35,230 nt of DNA from Planctomycetaceae bacterium (GTDB taxonomy: Bacteria > Planctomycetota > Planctomycetia > Planctomycetales > Planctomycetaceae): contig OMIV01000314.1 of NCBI GenBank assembly GCA_900299185.1, forward strand, positions 1 to 35,230, written 5' to 3'. Within the stretch, counting starts at the first letter, position 1, and every line of letters starts with the position of its first letter. Under the pieces are notes generated by a model. It had not been told where the DNA came from. It saw only the letters and a program-made list of their open reading frames with translations, and made no database searches. A program made the position numbers and the translations under genes. Positions 25,789 through 34,250 of the stretch are shown here, one piece after another.

Positions 25789-26661
25789 ATGTCATCCTCA
25801 CAGGCACAGCCATCAGACTCGTTCATCCACGCGCTAGGACGGTTCTTTATTGAACTGATTCTGGAGCTGGGTGATCTGACTTTGTTTGGGCTCAGTTTGC
25901 TGAAGTCGCTGCTGCGGGGCATTCCCAAGCAGCGAGTCATTCTCGGTTGCATGTACGAGGTCGGAGTTCGCAGCGTGCCGGTCGTGTTGGTCACGGGGCT
26001 CTTCATCGGCATGGTGCTGGCCGTTCAAACCTATGATCAATTCGCATCGATGCGCATGGAGTCTCGACTGGGCGCGATCATCAATGTGTCGCTGGTGAAA
26101 GAGTTGGGACCAGTGCTGGCAGCGGTGATGTTGGCCGGTCGAGTTGGCAGCGCGATGGCCGCCGAGCTGGGCACGATGCGGGTCACCGAGCAGATCGACG
26201 CATTGCGAGCACTTGGAGCAAACCCCATTCAATATCTGGTCGTGCCTCGGTTTCTTGCGTGCTTCTTGCTGATCCCACTGTTGACGGTGATGGCCGATGC
26301 CGTCGGTGTCTTTGGTGGTTGGTTGCTGAGCACGACAGCGCTGGGCATCGAGAGCACGTTTTATTGGCATCACTCCAACAAGTATGTCGCGATCTTCGAC
26401 GTGGCTGGCGGGTTGGTGAAGAGCATGTTCTTTGGAGCTGCGATCGCGATCATCGCTTGCAATCGCGGCTTTCATTGCGGGGCTGGAGCAGAGGGCGTGG
26501 GCCGCGCTGCGACGGAGTCCTTCGTGTTGTCGTTCATCGTGATCTTGTCGCTCGACTTCTTCCTGGGCGTGTTGATCTCGGCTGTGTACCGACTCGTTTA
26601 TGCGGGACATGCAGCGTCAGTGTGGTTGGACTCGACTGGTTTCGTAGGAGGGCTGGTATGA
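25789..26661 (+). CDS. mlaE: Lipid ABC transporter permease, MlaE family
   Basis: The 290-residue protein is an MlaE/YrbE-type permease with about five or six membrane helices. The family signature [20 protein letters not shown] followed by [15 protein letters not shown] lies at 105-139. In Mla-type systems it moves phospholipid or other hydrophobic cargo between the inner membrane and an MCE protein. ATG 25789 is chosen because the family's conserved part begins soon after and CGGAAG lies just upstream. A frame start at 25732 adds 19 unrelated residues. The gene ends in an ATGA overlap with the ATPase gene, so the two are translationally coupled. Confidence 0.93.
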   Translation: MSSSQAQPSDSFIHALGRFFIELILELGDLTLFGLSLLKSLLRGIPKQRVILGCMYEVGVRSVPVVLVTGLFIGMVLAVQTYDQFASMRMESRLGAIINVSLVKELGPVLAAVMLAGRVGSAMAAELGTMRVTEQIDALRALGANPIQYLVVPRFLACFLLIPLLTVMADAVGVFGGWLLSTTALGIESTFYWHHSNKYVAIFDVAGGLVKSMFFGAAIAIIACNRGFHCGAGAEGVGRAATESFVLSFIVILSLDFFLGVLISAVYRLVYAGHAASVWLDSTGFVGGLV

Positions 26662-27503
26662 GTGCTGCCATGAAAGAGCCCTTTAGCAAGCCGCTATCGA
26701 GTCATGGTCCCGATGAGCCAATCGTCGAGTTCCGCAATGTGTCTCGAAGTTTCGGCAGCCATCAGATTCTGAGAAACATTGACCTAAGTGTGATCGCAGG
26801 TGAGACGCTTTGCTTGATCGGTGAGAGCGGTTGCGGCAAGAGCGTCACGATGAAGTTGATGATGGGGTTGATGGCTCCCAGTAGTGGCGATGTCCTGTGG
26901 GATGGCGTGTCGATTGTCGGACGATCTGATGAAGAACTCGTGCGCGATCGACTGCGGTTCGGATACCTGTTTCAGGGCGCGGCACTCTTCGACAGCCTCA
27001 ACGTCTACGAGAACATCGCGTTCGGTTTGCGACAGAACACACGCATGTCGGAAGACTTCATCCGCGAGACCGTGATGGAGCGACTCAAAGAAGTCGGCCT
27101 CGCGTCCACTGCGGCTTACAAGATGCCGTCGGAACTTTCGGGCGGCATGCGCAAGCGAGTGGGGCTGGCTCGAGCACTCGCCTTGATGCCAGACATCATT
27201 CTCTATGACGAACCGACCACGGGACTCGACCCGATCATGACGGACGTCATCAACACGCTTATCAAGAAGACACGCGACCGACGACCCGTCACCAGCATCG
27301 TTGTCACTCACGAGATGTCGACCGTTCGAAAAGTTGCCGATCGCATTGTGATGTTCTATCCGCTGTCACGACTGAAGCCCGACGAGCCACAGATTGTTTT
27401 CGAAGGCACTCCCGAGGAAGCGTTTTCGTCGGACGATCCCCGTGTCTCGCAGTTTGTGTACGGTGAGGCCGGAGAACGCATGCAAGAGCTGATGCTGGTG
27501 TAA
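26658..27503 (+). CDS. mlaF: Lipid ABC transporter ATP-binding protein, MlaF family
   Basis: A 281-residue single ABC ATPase. Walker A is GESGCGKSV (55-63), the Q-loop region [14 protein letters not shown] (101-114) matches MlaF proteins, the signature is [15 protein letters not shown] (160-174) and Walker [13 protein letters not shown] (181-192), followed by the His switch VTHEM. It should power the MlaE permease encoded just before. The start ATG 26658 lies inside the end of mlaE with TAGGAGG seven bases upstream. The much longer frame from 26259 is a shadow over mlaE. The 30-residue tail ([20 protein letters not shown]) is typical for MlaF of this type. Confidence 0.94.
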   Translation: MSAAMKEPFSKPLSSHGPDEPIVEFRNVSRSFGSHQILRNIDLSVIAGETLCLIGESGCGKSVTMKLMMGLMAPSSGDVLWDGVSIVGRSDEELVRDRLRFGYLFQGAALFDSLNVYENIAFGLRQNTRMSEDFIRETVMERLKEVGLASTAAYKMPSELSGGMRKRVGLARALALMPDIILYDEPTTGLDPIMTDVINTLIKKTRDRRPVTSIVVTHEMSTVRKVADRIVMFYPLSRLKPDEPQIVFEGTPEEAFSSDDPRVSQFVYGEAGERMQELMLV

Positions 27504-27598
27504 CAAGAAGTTCAACCGGCATCGAAGTGGTTGCTCTTCGGGACGCCGTTGAATGAGTGACGTGTGGGAACTTGCGGAATTCGAGTAAAGGATGACTC

Positions 27599-28738
27599 AT
27601 GACAGATCGCCAACTTCAATTTCGCGTCGGATTGTTTGTGCTCGCGTCGATCGTCGTCGCCGTCGTGATGGTGTTTCAGTTCGGCGAGTTCAAAGTCTTT
27701 TTCGCCAAGCAGTACGAAGTCGCCACTCACTTTGAAGCCGCGCCGGGCGTGCTTGTCGGGTCTCCCGTGCGGATGAACGGCATTCCGATTGGGGCCGTTC
27801 GAGATGTGATCTTGGATCACAAACGCGGCGGCGTGCTGGTGATGCTGCAAGTTGATGAGAAGTACAAACTGCGAGCGGACTCGGTCCCCATGCTGCAGCA
27901 GTCGTTGCTCGGTGACACGATCGTCGAGTTCTCGCCAGGTAAGAGCGATCAATGGTTCGACCGCAAGAGCGTGCTCGAAGGAACGCCGGTCTTTGACCTA
28001 ACAGAGCTTGCTCGACGAACAGAGCGGCATCTTTCCGAAGTCATGACATCGCTGACGGCGACCAGCCGTGAATGGCAATTGGTCGCTCGGAATGTGAATG
28101 GGCTAGTCGAGACCAATCGCGGAAACCTGGGAGACGTGATTGAGCGGACCGCTGCGGGGCTCGATGAATTCACGAAGACGATGGCTCAAGCAGGCAAAGC
28201 GTTCGACAACGCGAATCGAGTTATCGGTGACGAGCAAACGGTGACCAACTTGAAGAAGGCCGTTTCAGGCTTGCCGCAACTTGTGACCGAAACTCAGCAG
28301 ACCATCACAGCGATGCGCAGCACTGTCGGAACGATTAACTCGAACCTGCGAAACCTTGATGCTGCGACTCAACCGATTGCTAAGCACACAACTTCTATCG
28401 TGATGAGGCTGGATCAGAGTCTCGCCAACATGGAATCGCTGACGGGTGAACTGAAGCAATTCGCGGAGCTTGCCAACAAGTCAGATGGCTCGTTGCGGAA
28501 GTTCGTGTCCGATCCGGCTCTCTATCGAGATCTCGAACGGTCCGCGGCCACATTGTCTGTTTTGTTACAGAATCTCGATCCCGTCATTCGCGATATGCAT
28601 ATCTTCACGGACAAGGTGGCGCGGCGGCCGGAGATCATTGGTGTCGGCGGGGCACTGCGTCCTAGTTCGGGGCTGAAGGACGAAGAGACATCCTCTTCAG
28701 AAGTTCGCCCTGCTGGCTTCCAACGACCGGGCAAGTAG
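27599..28738 (+). CDS. mlaD: MCE-domain lipid-transport protein, MlaD family
   Basis: The 379-residue protein has one N-terminal membrane helix (about 9-28) and an MCE domain at about 38-115 (VATHFEAAPGVLVGSPVRMN, then GIPIGAVRDV and LLGDTIVEF). The remainder is a long, mostly helical periplasmic part with NTNLRxLxxxxxP-like heptads, expected to form a hexameric barrel or tube that carries lipid across the periplasm. It is about twice the length of E. coli MlaD, closer to the PqiB/YebT or plant TGD2 sizes. The gene follows mlaF by 95 bases with AAAGGA upstream. The C-terminal 40 residues are Ser/Arg/Gly-rich and probably unstructured. Confidence 0.92.
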   Translation: MTDRQLQFRVGLFVLASIVVAVVMVFQFGEFKVFFAKQYEVATHFEAAPGVLVGSPVRMNGIPIGAVRDVILDHKRGGVLVMLQVDEKYKLRADSVPMLQQSLLGDTIVEFSPGKSDQWFDRKSVLEGTPVFDLTELARRTERHLSEVMTSLTATSREWQLVARNVNGLVETNRGNLGDVIERTAAGLDEFTKTMAQAGKAFDNANRVIGDEQTVTNLKKAVSGLPQLVTETQQTITAMRSTVGTINSNLRNLDAATQPIAKHTTSIVMRLDQSLANMESLTGELKQFAELANKSDGSLRKFVSDPALYRDLERSAATLSVLLQNLDPVIRDMHIFTDKVARRPEIIGVGGALRPSSGLKDEETSSSEVRPAGFQRPGK

Positions 28739-29004
28739 TTGCCGACTCTTCGCGATGAGTGCGCTTCATGATCGAGTGACAGCATGCTCGGTGACGAAGT
28801 TTCGACCCGCTGCGGGAACTTTGTCTCGGTCGCTTTCGCTTGAATGTACGGGCTGGAACTCAGAGTTGAGAGTCCTTACTTCGAGGCGACGGTTCAAGCA
28901 TTCGAAGCTCGGCGTTGAGTCGTTCATTCTCGCTCTCATCGAGCGATAGCCGTAACTTGCGGGGGCGTCGACTCGCTGAGAATAAACGACCGGAGACTCG
29001 TCCT

Positions 29005-29760
29005 ATGCCATCGCCTTTTCCCGGAATGAATCCGTACCTCGAACACCGCACGGTGTGGCATGACTTTCATGAAGCGTTCTTGCCGGCGATTCGGGAAGAA
29101 ATCGCTCGACAGGTCCGACCGCATTATTTCGTTAGGATTGACGAGCATGTCTATATTCATGAACTGCCCGATGATGGGCGATTGCTCGGACGCGGCGATG
29201 TGACAATTCATCGGGAGCCAACTGCGCCGGTTCAGGACGCTGTCGCGATTGCCGAAGCTCCGTGCCGAGTGGTGTTGCCGACAGTCGACATCGAGCATGT
29301 GTCGTTCTTGGAAATCTGCGACCGCAACGATCAACGCGTTGTAACCGTGATCGAAGTCTTGAGTCCGTTCAACAAACGTCCTGGCCCGGATCGCGAGCAA
29401 TACATCGCCAAGCGAGCTGGCTTGATTCGAACCTACGTCAATTTGGTTGAACTCGATCTGTTGCGCGGCGGACCACGCATGCCCATGGAGCATCTTCCCG
29501 AGTGCGACTACTACGCGATGGTCAGTCGCTGGCAAAAGAGGCCCGAAGCAGGGATCTGGCCGATCAAGCTGCGCGAGCCGTTGCCGACCATTCCGATTCC
29601 ACTCGACGGCACGCATCCTGACGCCACTCTTGACCTGCAATCTGTCTTACATCGAGTCTTTGATGGCGCTGGTTATGAAGACTACGTCTATCGCCTGACT
29701 CCCGAGCGTCCCCTTAACGAATCTGACCAAGCCTGGGCTCAAACGATTCTCGGAGCGTGA
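29005..29760 (+). CDS. DUF4058 family protein
   Basis: The 251-residue product opens with MPSPFPGMNPYLEHRTVWHD, the invariant start of DUF4058, a family found in cyanobacteria and planctomycetes. Further conserved blocks are VTVIEVLSPFNKRPGPDREQ and YAKR-like YIAKRAGL, LVELDLLRGG, and the late LPTIPIPL. The core has the order of acidic and Lys residues (D..IEVLSP.NK) that has led to suggestions of a nuclease-like fold, but no activity is established. ATG 29005 is the only start giving the family N-terminus. The frame extends 30 codons upstream without family similarity. The gene stands between the mla operon and the isomerase gene and has no obvious partner. Confidence 0.93.
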   Translation: MPSPFPGMNPYLEHRTVWHDFHEAFLPAIREEIARQVRPHYFVRIDEHVYIHELPDDGRLLGRGDVTIHREPTAPVQDAVAIAEAPCRVVLPTVDIEHVSFLEICDRNDQRVVTVIEVLSPFNKRPGPDREQYIAKRAGLIRTYVNLVELDLLRGGPRMPMEHLPECDYYAMVSRWQKRPEAGIWPIKLREPLPTIPIPLDGTHPDATLDLQSVLHRVFDGAGYEDYVYRLTPERPLNESDQAWAQTILGA

Positions 29761-29849
29761 CGACAGCTAACGATGGCTTGTAGGTTGGAACTCTCAACGG
29801 TCACAGCAATCGCTTTGGACTTCTTAATCACTCGCTATGAGGACTCATC

Positions 29850-30671
29850 ATGCAGCTTGGTTTGATTAACTCGGCTTGGGCTCAAGCTGGACGCGATACC
29901 GCTTGGGGCATTCAGAAGACCAAAGAACTCGGCTTTGATTCCATCGACATCTTTGCGGATCCGCTCGACATCGACGTTTGCGAGCGGCGACTCATCAAAG
30001 ACGAATGTGATCGAGTCGGGCTGCCGATCGTGTCGATTGCGTGCGTGGCCGTGGGACTCATCGACTTCAATCCCAGCGTGCAACGATTTCATGTCGACCG
30101 AGTGAAGTCGTATCTCGATTTGGCCTACGAGTACCAAGCTCGCAACGTCTTGTTGGTCCTGGGCGAATACATCTGGAATCAAGAAGTCATTCCACCGGCT
30201 GAGCAATGGCGGACCGCTGTCGAGAACTGCCGTCGGTTGGCTGACTACGCTGCGAGCCTCGATGTGCAGATTGCTTTAGAGCTGGAGCCGTTCGCGCTGT
30301 CGTTGCTCAACAATGTCGACCAAATGGTACGGTTCATTGATGACGTTGCTCACCCAGCCTTGCAGGCCAATATCGATGTCTCGCATTTGTTGCTGGCGAA
30401 AGTCGATCCCATCGAAGTGCGACGGCTGAAGGGCAAAGCCATTCACGTTCACATCTCCGATTGTGATGGCATCAAGCATGGCGACCTGCCGCCTGGTCGA
30501 GGTGTGGTTCCGTTCGAACCGTATCTCAACGAGATCAAAGCGCTCGGTATCGACGGTGCGGTCTCGATCGAATTGGAGTACTCGCCCCAGCCCGATCAAA
30601 TCGAGCAATGGGTCGCCGAGGCCTATGCATCGACCGACCGGCTGATGCGTGCTGCCGGACTTCGCGGCTAG
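29850..30671 (+). CDS. Sugar isomerase/epimerase-like TIM-barrel protein
   Basis: This 273-residue protein belongs to the xylose-isomerase-like TIM barrel/AP endonuclease 2 superfamily. Likely metal ligands are Glu144 or Glu146 (in ALELEPF), Asp176 and His179 (in NIDVSH), His201 (in HVHISDCDG) and Glu241 (in SIELEY), all in the positions usual for sugar epimerases of this group such as hydroxypyruvate isomerase or tagatose epimerase. It has no signal peptide and should act in the cytoplasm on a keto-sugar or sugar acid. TGAGGA lies six bases before the ATG. The next gene on the same strand is a UxuB-like dehydrogenase, so both may act in a sugar-acid pathway. Confidence 0.88.
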   Translation: MQLGLINSAWAQAGRDTAWGIQKTKELGFDSIDIFADPLDIDVCERRLIKDECDRVGLPIVSIACVAVGLIDFNPSVQRFHVDRVKSYLDLAYEYQARNVLLVLGEYIWNQEVIPPAEQWRTAVENCRRLADYAASLDVQIALELEPFALSLLNNVDQMVRFIDDVAHPALQANIDVSHLLLAKVDPIEVRRLKGKAIHVHISDCDGIKHGDLPPGRGVVPFEPYLNEIKALGIDGAVSIELEYSPQPDQIEQWVAEAYASTDRLMRAAGLRG

Positions 30672-30713
30672 TTCAATCCATCGGCCTCAAGCGTCATCAC
30701 CATCCGCAGTGAT

Positions 30714-30757
30714 CTCAATCGCGGAGTGACTGAGCTGTGTCAGCAAGTCGCTTCGAC
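30714..30757. repeat. Decayed copy of the CTACGTAG palindromic repeat (copy C)
   Basis: CTCAATCGCGGAGTGACTGA and the following AAGTCGCTTCGACC match copy B with scattered changes, and the central palindrome reads CTGTGTCA instead of CTACGTAG. It lies between the isomerase and dehydrogenase genes. Confidence 0.65.
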
Positions 30758-30824
30758 CAATCGTCTTCTCAGCTACACTCCCGCGCCTTTTTGAATTCAC
30801 ATCATTCGTAACTCAGGAGCAGTC

Positions 30825-31652
30825 ATGGCATCGTCCGCAGCGTATTTGCAGGCACTTTTTGGTTTGGATGGAAAGACCGCCGTCGTCGTTGGTGGCACAG
30901 GAGTTCTGGGCGGGGCCATTGCCGAAGCCTTGGGAGGAGCCGGGGCGCATGTCGTTGTCGTCGGTCGAACTCTCAAGAATGACGAGAGTGGTCAGAGCAT
31001 CGTCGATCGGCTGAAAGCGGCGGGCGGCTCCGCAGAGTTCGTCGCGGCGGACAGCACCAAGCGTGAAGACATCTCGGCGATCGTCGCTCACTTGAAGGCC
31101 AACAATCGGCACTGCGACGTGCTCGTTAATGGCGCTGGAGTGAACTCTGCGACTCCGTTCTTCGACATCACGGACGAAGAGTTCGAACGCATCCTCAACA
31201 CTAATCTGCGAGCCGTTCAAATTGCCTGCCAGATCTTTGGCAAAGACATGGTTGAGCGTGGTACGAAGGGCTCGATCATCAATATCGCATCGCTCAGCGG
31301 GATCATTGCGCTGTCCCGAGTCTTCACGTACTCGGTCACGAAAGCCGGAGTGCTCAATCTCACTCAGAACTTGGCACGTGAGTTTGCGCAGTACGGCATT
31401 CGAGTAAACGCGCTCTCGCCGGGGTTCTTCCCTGCCGAGCAGAATCGCAAGATCCTCTCGCCCGATCGAGTCGCCAACATTCGACGTCACACGCCCACGT
31501 TGCGCGTTCAAGGTGATGATCCTCAAAGCCCGTTTGGAACGCCGGATGAGTTGGCCGGAGCTGTGTTGCTGTTGGCGGCATCGAAAGCAGGCAGCTTCAT
31601 CACGGGAACCAATTCGGTTGTCGATGGTGGCTTCACCGCGATGACCATCTAA
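30825..31652 (+). CDS. Short-chain dehydrogenase, UxuB/YjmF-like (probable fructuronate or related reductase)
   Basis: The 275-residue protein is a classical SDR: cofactor motif GGTGVLG (23-29), NGAG (102-105), catalytic Ser in ASLSG (155-159), Tyr169 and Lys173 in YSVTK. The segment SPGFFPAEQNRKIL at 198-211 is like the FF.TEQNR stretch of the B. subtilis YjmF/UxuB type D-mannonate oxidoreductases. This points to a hexuronate-derived keto acid as substrate, although many SDRs share such loops. It lacks a signal peptide. CAGGAG lies four bases before the ATG. The upstream isomerase gene is 150 bp away with the repeat copy C between, so they may be separately transcribed. Confidence 0.88.
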   Translation: MASSAAYLQALFGLDGKTAVVVGGTGVLGGAIAEALGGAGAHVVVVGRTLKNDESGQSIVDRLKAAGGSAEFVAADSTKREDISAIVAHLKANNRHCDVLVNGAGVNSATPFFDITDEEFERILNTNLRAVQIACQIFGKDMVERGTKGSIINIASLSGIIALSRVFTYSVTKAGVLNLTQNLAREFAQYGIRVNALSPGFFPAEQNRKILSPDRVANIRRHTPTLRVQGDDPQSPFGTPDELAGAVLLLAASKAGSFITGTNSVVDGGFTAMTI

Positions 31653-31755
31653 ACGTCAGGAGAACTCGGCTTTCAGCTTGATTCATCCGGCAGATCGATG
31701 CTTGGTTGTCCTTGGTTTGTGGAAGTTATGCCGCTGTGTTCGCCGAGTTCGAAGT

Positions 31756-31797
31756 CTTTACGAGCGACAGATCATGTCGGTCAGTCGCTCCGTAAAG
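31756..31797 (+). terminator. Hairpin after the dehydrogenase gene
   Basis: CTTTACGAGCGAC (31756-31768) pairs with GTCGCTCCGTAAAG (31784-31797) with one bulged base. No T-run follows, so it is either a weak terminator or another relative of the GTCGCTCCG repeat family. Confidence 0.4.
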
Positions 31798-31879
31798 TGT
31801 ATTCGGACTACGACCGATAACTTCAGAACGGAACGAGCACCATGCTTCCCGCAATTACGTGTCGCCCGAAAAAGTTAGC

Positions 31880-31908
31880 TGGATGATGCCCAATGGCATT
31901 CCTATAAT
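31880..31908 (+). promoter_or_regulatory. Possible promoter of the small secreted-protein gene
   Basis: A perfect TATAAT stands at 31903-31908, with TGGATG (three of six to consensus) 17 bases upstream. It is 40 bases before the GTG of the next gene. Confidence 0.4.
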
Positions 31909-31948
31909 CCCTCGCGCTTCGTGTCCTAGCTCTTGAAAAGGCGACTTT

Positions 31949-32389
31949 GTGACCGCAGTCCTCACAACACGACAAATCGATTTACGACCAGCATTACGCT
32001 GGGGCGTTGTTGTCGTGGGCTTTGTGATGTCTGTCTTGCTGAGTTCGAATGACGCCTTTGCGACGTGTGGTGATTATCTCCATTCGAGAAATATGAAGGC
32101 CCATCATCCGATGGCCGGTCATGACGCGGTTGATGGAGAATCAAGCCAGAAACCTACGGTTCCAGTGAGGACTCCATGTCAGGGGCCACAATGTCAGAAT
32201 CGTGAGCATGTTCCGATTGCTCCGATGACTGTACCGACTTCGGTGGCGCAGCGAACCGTTGAAGATGCGCTGCCCAGTTTCGTTCTGACACATTCTCTAG
32301 ATGTAGTGCGTCAGGGTGTTGAGTACCACGAGGCCGCTTTGAGTGCCTCGGATGGTTTTGTAAGTCGTCTAGAGCGACCTCCGCGGTAG
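31949..32389 (+). CDS. Small membrane-anchored or secreted protein of unknown function
   Basis: The 146-residue product has a hydrophobic segment at about 17-34 (WGVVVVGFVMSVLL) ending at DAFATCGDYL, which reads as a signal peptide or N-terminal anchor. The mature part has three Cys, two of them in PCQGPQCQ, several His (HHPMAGHD), and ends RLERPPR. I recognise no family. The Cys/His content could bind a metal or form a disulfide, which is a guess. The start is a GTG with AAAAGG about seven bases upstream and TATAAT further up. It stands alone between the dehydrogenase gene and the third DUF1559 gene. Confidence 0.6.
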   Translation: MTAVLTTRQIDLRPALRWGVVVVGFVMSVLLSSNDAFATCGDYLHSRNMKAHHPMAGHDAVDGESSQKPTVPVRTPCQGPQCQNREHVPIAPMTVPTSVAQRTVEDALPSFVLTHSLDVVRQGVEYHEAALSASDGFVSRLERPPR

Positions 32390-32754
32390 TCGTTCTGCCT
32401 ACTCCTATGAATGCATGGACCTTTCCTGCGCTTCATGTGCCTAGCCGTACCGGGCTTGGCCGCCACTTTGATGCCGAGGTCGATTCCGCCGAACGCTCCA
32501 GGCCATATTCGTTCCGGCAATCGAATGGACACATTTGAGGACGCAAAGGTCTTTGCTTTCGCCGCCTGTGAATGTCGCTGATGCGATCAGTCTCTTGCAG
32601 CATGTTTTGAGCTGCGTTGAGGGCTGCTCTGTTTCAGTCGCTCTGCTGTTTGGTTTTGACCAACGTGCGTTTCATGAGGCATTGCTGGTTGCCATCTAAC
32701 TCAAACGCAAGGTTCGAGCTCTGTGTAGCTCTTAATTCTATTTGGAGATTCACG
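32390..32754 (+). other. Intergenic region before the third DUF1559 gene
   Basis: About 365 bases, with no supported gene, repeat or RNA. A frame open on the plus strand from 32617 is only the unsupported 5' extension of the DUF1559 gene. Confidence 0.5.
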
Positions 32755-33705
32755 ATGCGATCTCGTCGTTCTGGTTTCACCTTGATCGAACTCTTAGTCG
32801 TCATTGCCATCATTGCTGTTTTGGTGGCGTTGCTCCTTCCTGCGGTGCAGCAGGCACGCGAAGCGGCGCGCCGCACTCAGTGCCGCAACAACATCAAGCA
32901 GCTAGGCATCGCTCTCGCCACTTATGAAGAGTCCTATTCCGCATTTCCGCCTGCTAACACCAATAACCTCTCGATGAATGCGCGGCTGCTGCCGCAGCTC
33001 GACATGAACAACATCTTCGAGCAGATCGATTTCAATGTCGCCTACAACAATGCCAGCAACGCCGTCGCGATGAACTCGATTGTGCCCGGCTTTCTGTGTC
33101 CTTCGGATCTTGATCAGCTTCCGGGGGCTCTTGGCGCACGTAACAACTATTACGCCAACACCGGCACCGAAATCATCTACACGCTGCCTTCTCCGACCGT
33201 TGGCGGCACGAACTACGGCATGCCATTTCCCAACGGGATCATCATTCAAGGTACGTCGATTCGCATACGCGACATCACCGACGGCGCCAGCAATACCGCT
33301 GCATTCTCAGAGCGAGTAAAGGGCGATGGTTCGAATGGTGTCTCGACTCCGAAGTCAGACACCTATCAGCCGGGGACTTATCCTGGAACGGCGGATCAAG
33401 CGCTCGCGGATTGCATGGCTGTTAATACGAATGACCTATCGAAGCAGGGGTATTCGAACTCCGGTGCGCCGTGGCTTCAGCCTTATCACAGCACGACGAT
33501 GTACTTTCACGTTGCTCCGCCAAATACGCGGTCCTGCATGTTTCCGCCCGGTCGAATAATGACGACGCCAAGTAGCTTCCATACGGGCGGAGTGAGCCTC
33601 GCTCTCTGCGATGGCTCGGTGAGGTTCATCTCAGACTCGATCGATTTGTCGCTCTGGCGTGCTTTAGGAACTCGCGCCGGTAATGAAGTCGTGCAGGAGT
33701 TCTGA
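32755..33705 (+). CDS. DUF1559 family protein with type IV pilin-like N-terminus (copy 3)
   Basis: This 316-residue protein starts [20 protein letters not shown], the canonical pseudopilin signal with Gly before Phe, then [29 protein letters not shown], the [16 protein letters not shown] region, [20 protein letters not shown] and the ending GNEVVQEF are all standard for the family. ATG 32755 follows TTGGAG and is the only start that fits the signal. A small lipoprotein gene follows 114 bp downstream, as another lipoprotein gene adjoins copy 1. The function is unknown. Confidence 0.94.
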   Translation: MRSRRSGFTLIELLVVIAIIAVLVALLLPAVQQAREAARRTQCRNNIKQLGIALATYEESYSAFPPANTNNLSMNARLLPQLDMNNIFEQIDFNVAYNNASNAVAMNSIVPGFLCPSDLDQLPGALGARNNYYANTGTEIIYTLPSPTVGGTNYGMPFPNGIIIQGTSIRIRDITDGASNTAAFSERVKGDGSNGVSTPKSDTYQPGTYPGTADQALADCMAVNTNDLSKQGYSNSGAPWLQPYHSTTMYFHVAPPNTRSCMFPPGRIMTTPSSFHTGGVSLALCDGSVRFISDSIDLSLWRALGTRAGNEVVQEF

Positions 33706-33819
33706 TGCTCGCAGTTTGAAGGTTCGTAGTGACCCGATTCATCGGGGCTTGGCACTCGCGACGCGTCAATCGCGAAGGGCCTTATGAATGCGATCACAGC
33801 AAGCACCTCAGGAAGTCTC

Positions 33820-34197
33820 ATGACCCGACTGCTGACATACATCGTGCTGCTCGTCGTAGTCGCCGTATCTGGCGGGTGCTCGCAAGGAGCACGCTCACTG
33901 AAGCTCGACAAGGACGTCGCGCATCAGTCGTTCGAAACCTTCTTAAGCGCTTGGCGCGATGGGAAAACGCCGAAGGATCTTCAAGAAGGCAAGCCGCAAA
34001 TCATCTGCGGCGACCATCAATGGCGCAACGGACAGAAGCTTGTCAGCTTTGAGATCTTGCCGACGGAAGAGTCAGACGGCACGAACTTGAAGCTCACAGC
34101 GAAGCTGACGATCGAACTGGCCAACAAGAAAACCGAGGTTCGCACCGTCGAGTACATCGTCGGCACGAGTCCTGTCATCACGATCTTTCCACCATAA
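33820..34197 (+). CDS. Small exported lipoprotein of unknown function
   Basis: A 125-residue protein with a hydrophobic signal (LLTYIVLLVVVAV) and a lipobox-like VSGGC, so Cys21 is probably lipidated. The mature part, about 105 residues, has an alternating alpha/beta pattern (HQSFETFLSAWRDGKTPKDL, then LVSFEIL and LKLTAKLTIEL) that I cannot assign; planctomycetes have similar small lipoproteins after DUF1559 genes. ATG 33820 is used because CAGGAAG lies directly upstream. The frame reaches 33784 but those residues would precede the signal peptide. It may be co-transcribed with the DUF1559 gene. Confidence 0.72.
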   Translation: MTRLLTYIVLLVVVAVSGGCSQGARSLKLDKDVAHQSFETFLSAWRDGKTPKDLQEGKPQIICGDHQWRNGQKLVSFEILPTEESDGTNLKLTAKLTIELANKKTEVRTVEYIVGTSPVITIFPP

Positions 34198-34250
34198 GCG
34201 ACGACCTACGCGAGTGAACTTCGATTACACACAACTCAATAAGGCCCCGC

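Noticed and set aside
25834-26610. Minus-strand 258-codon frame opposite mlaE
   Set aside because: Shadow of mlaE; the product is His/Gln/Arg-rich without any motif.
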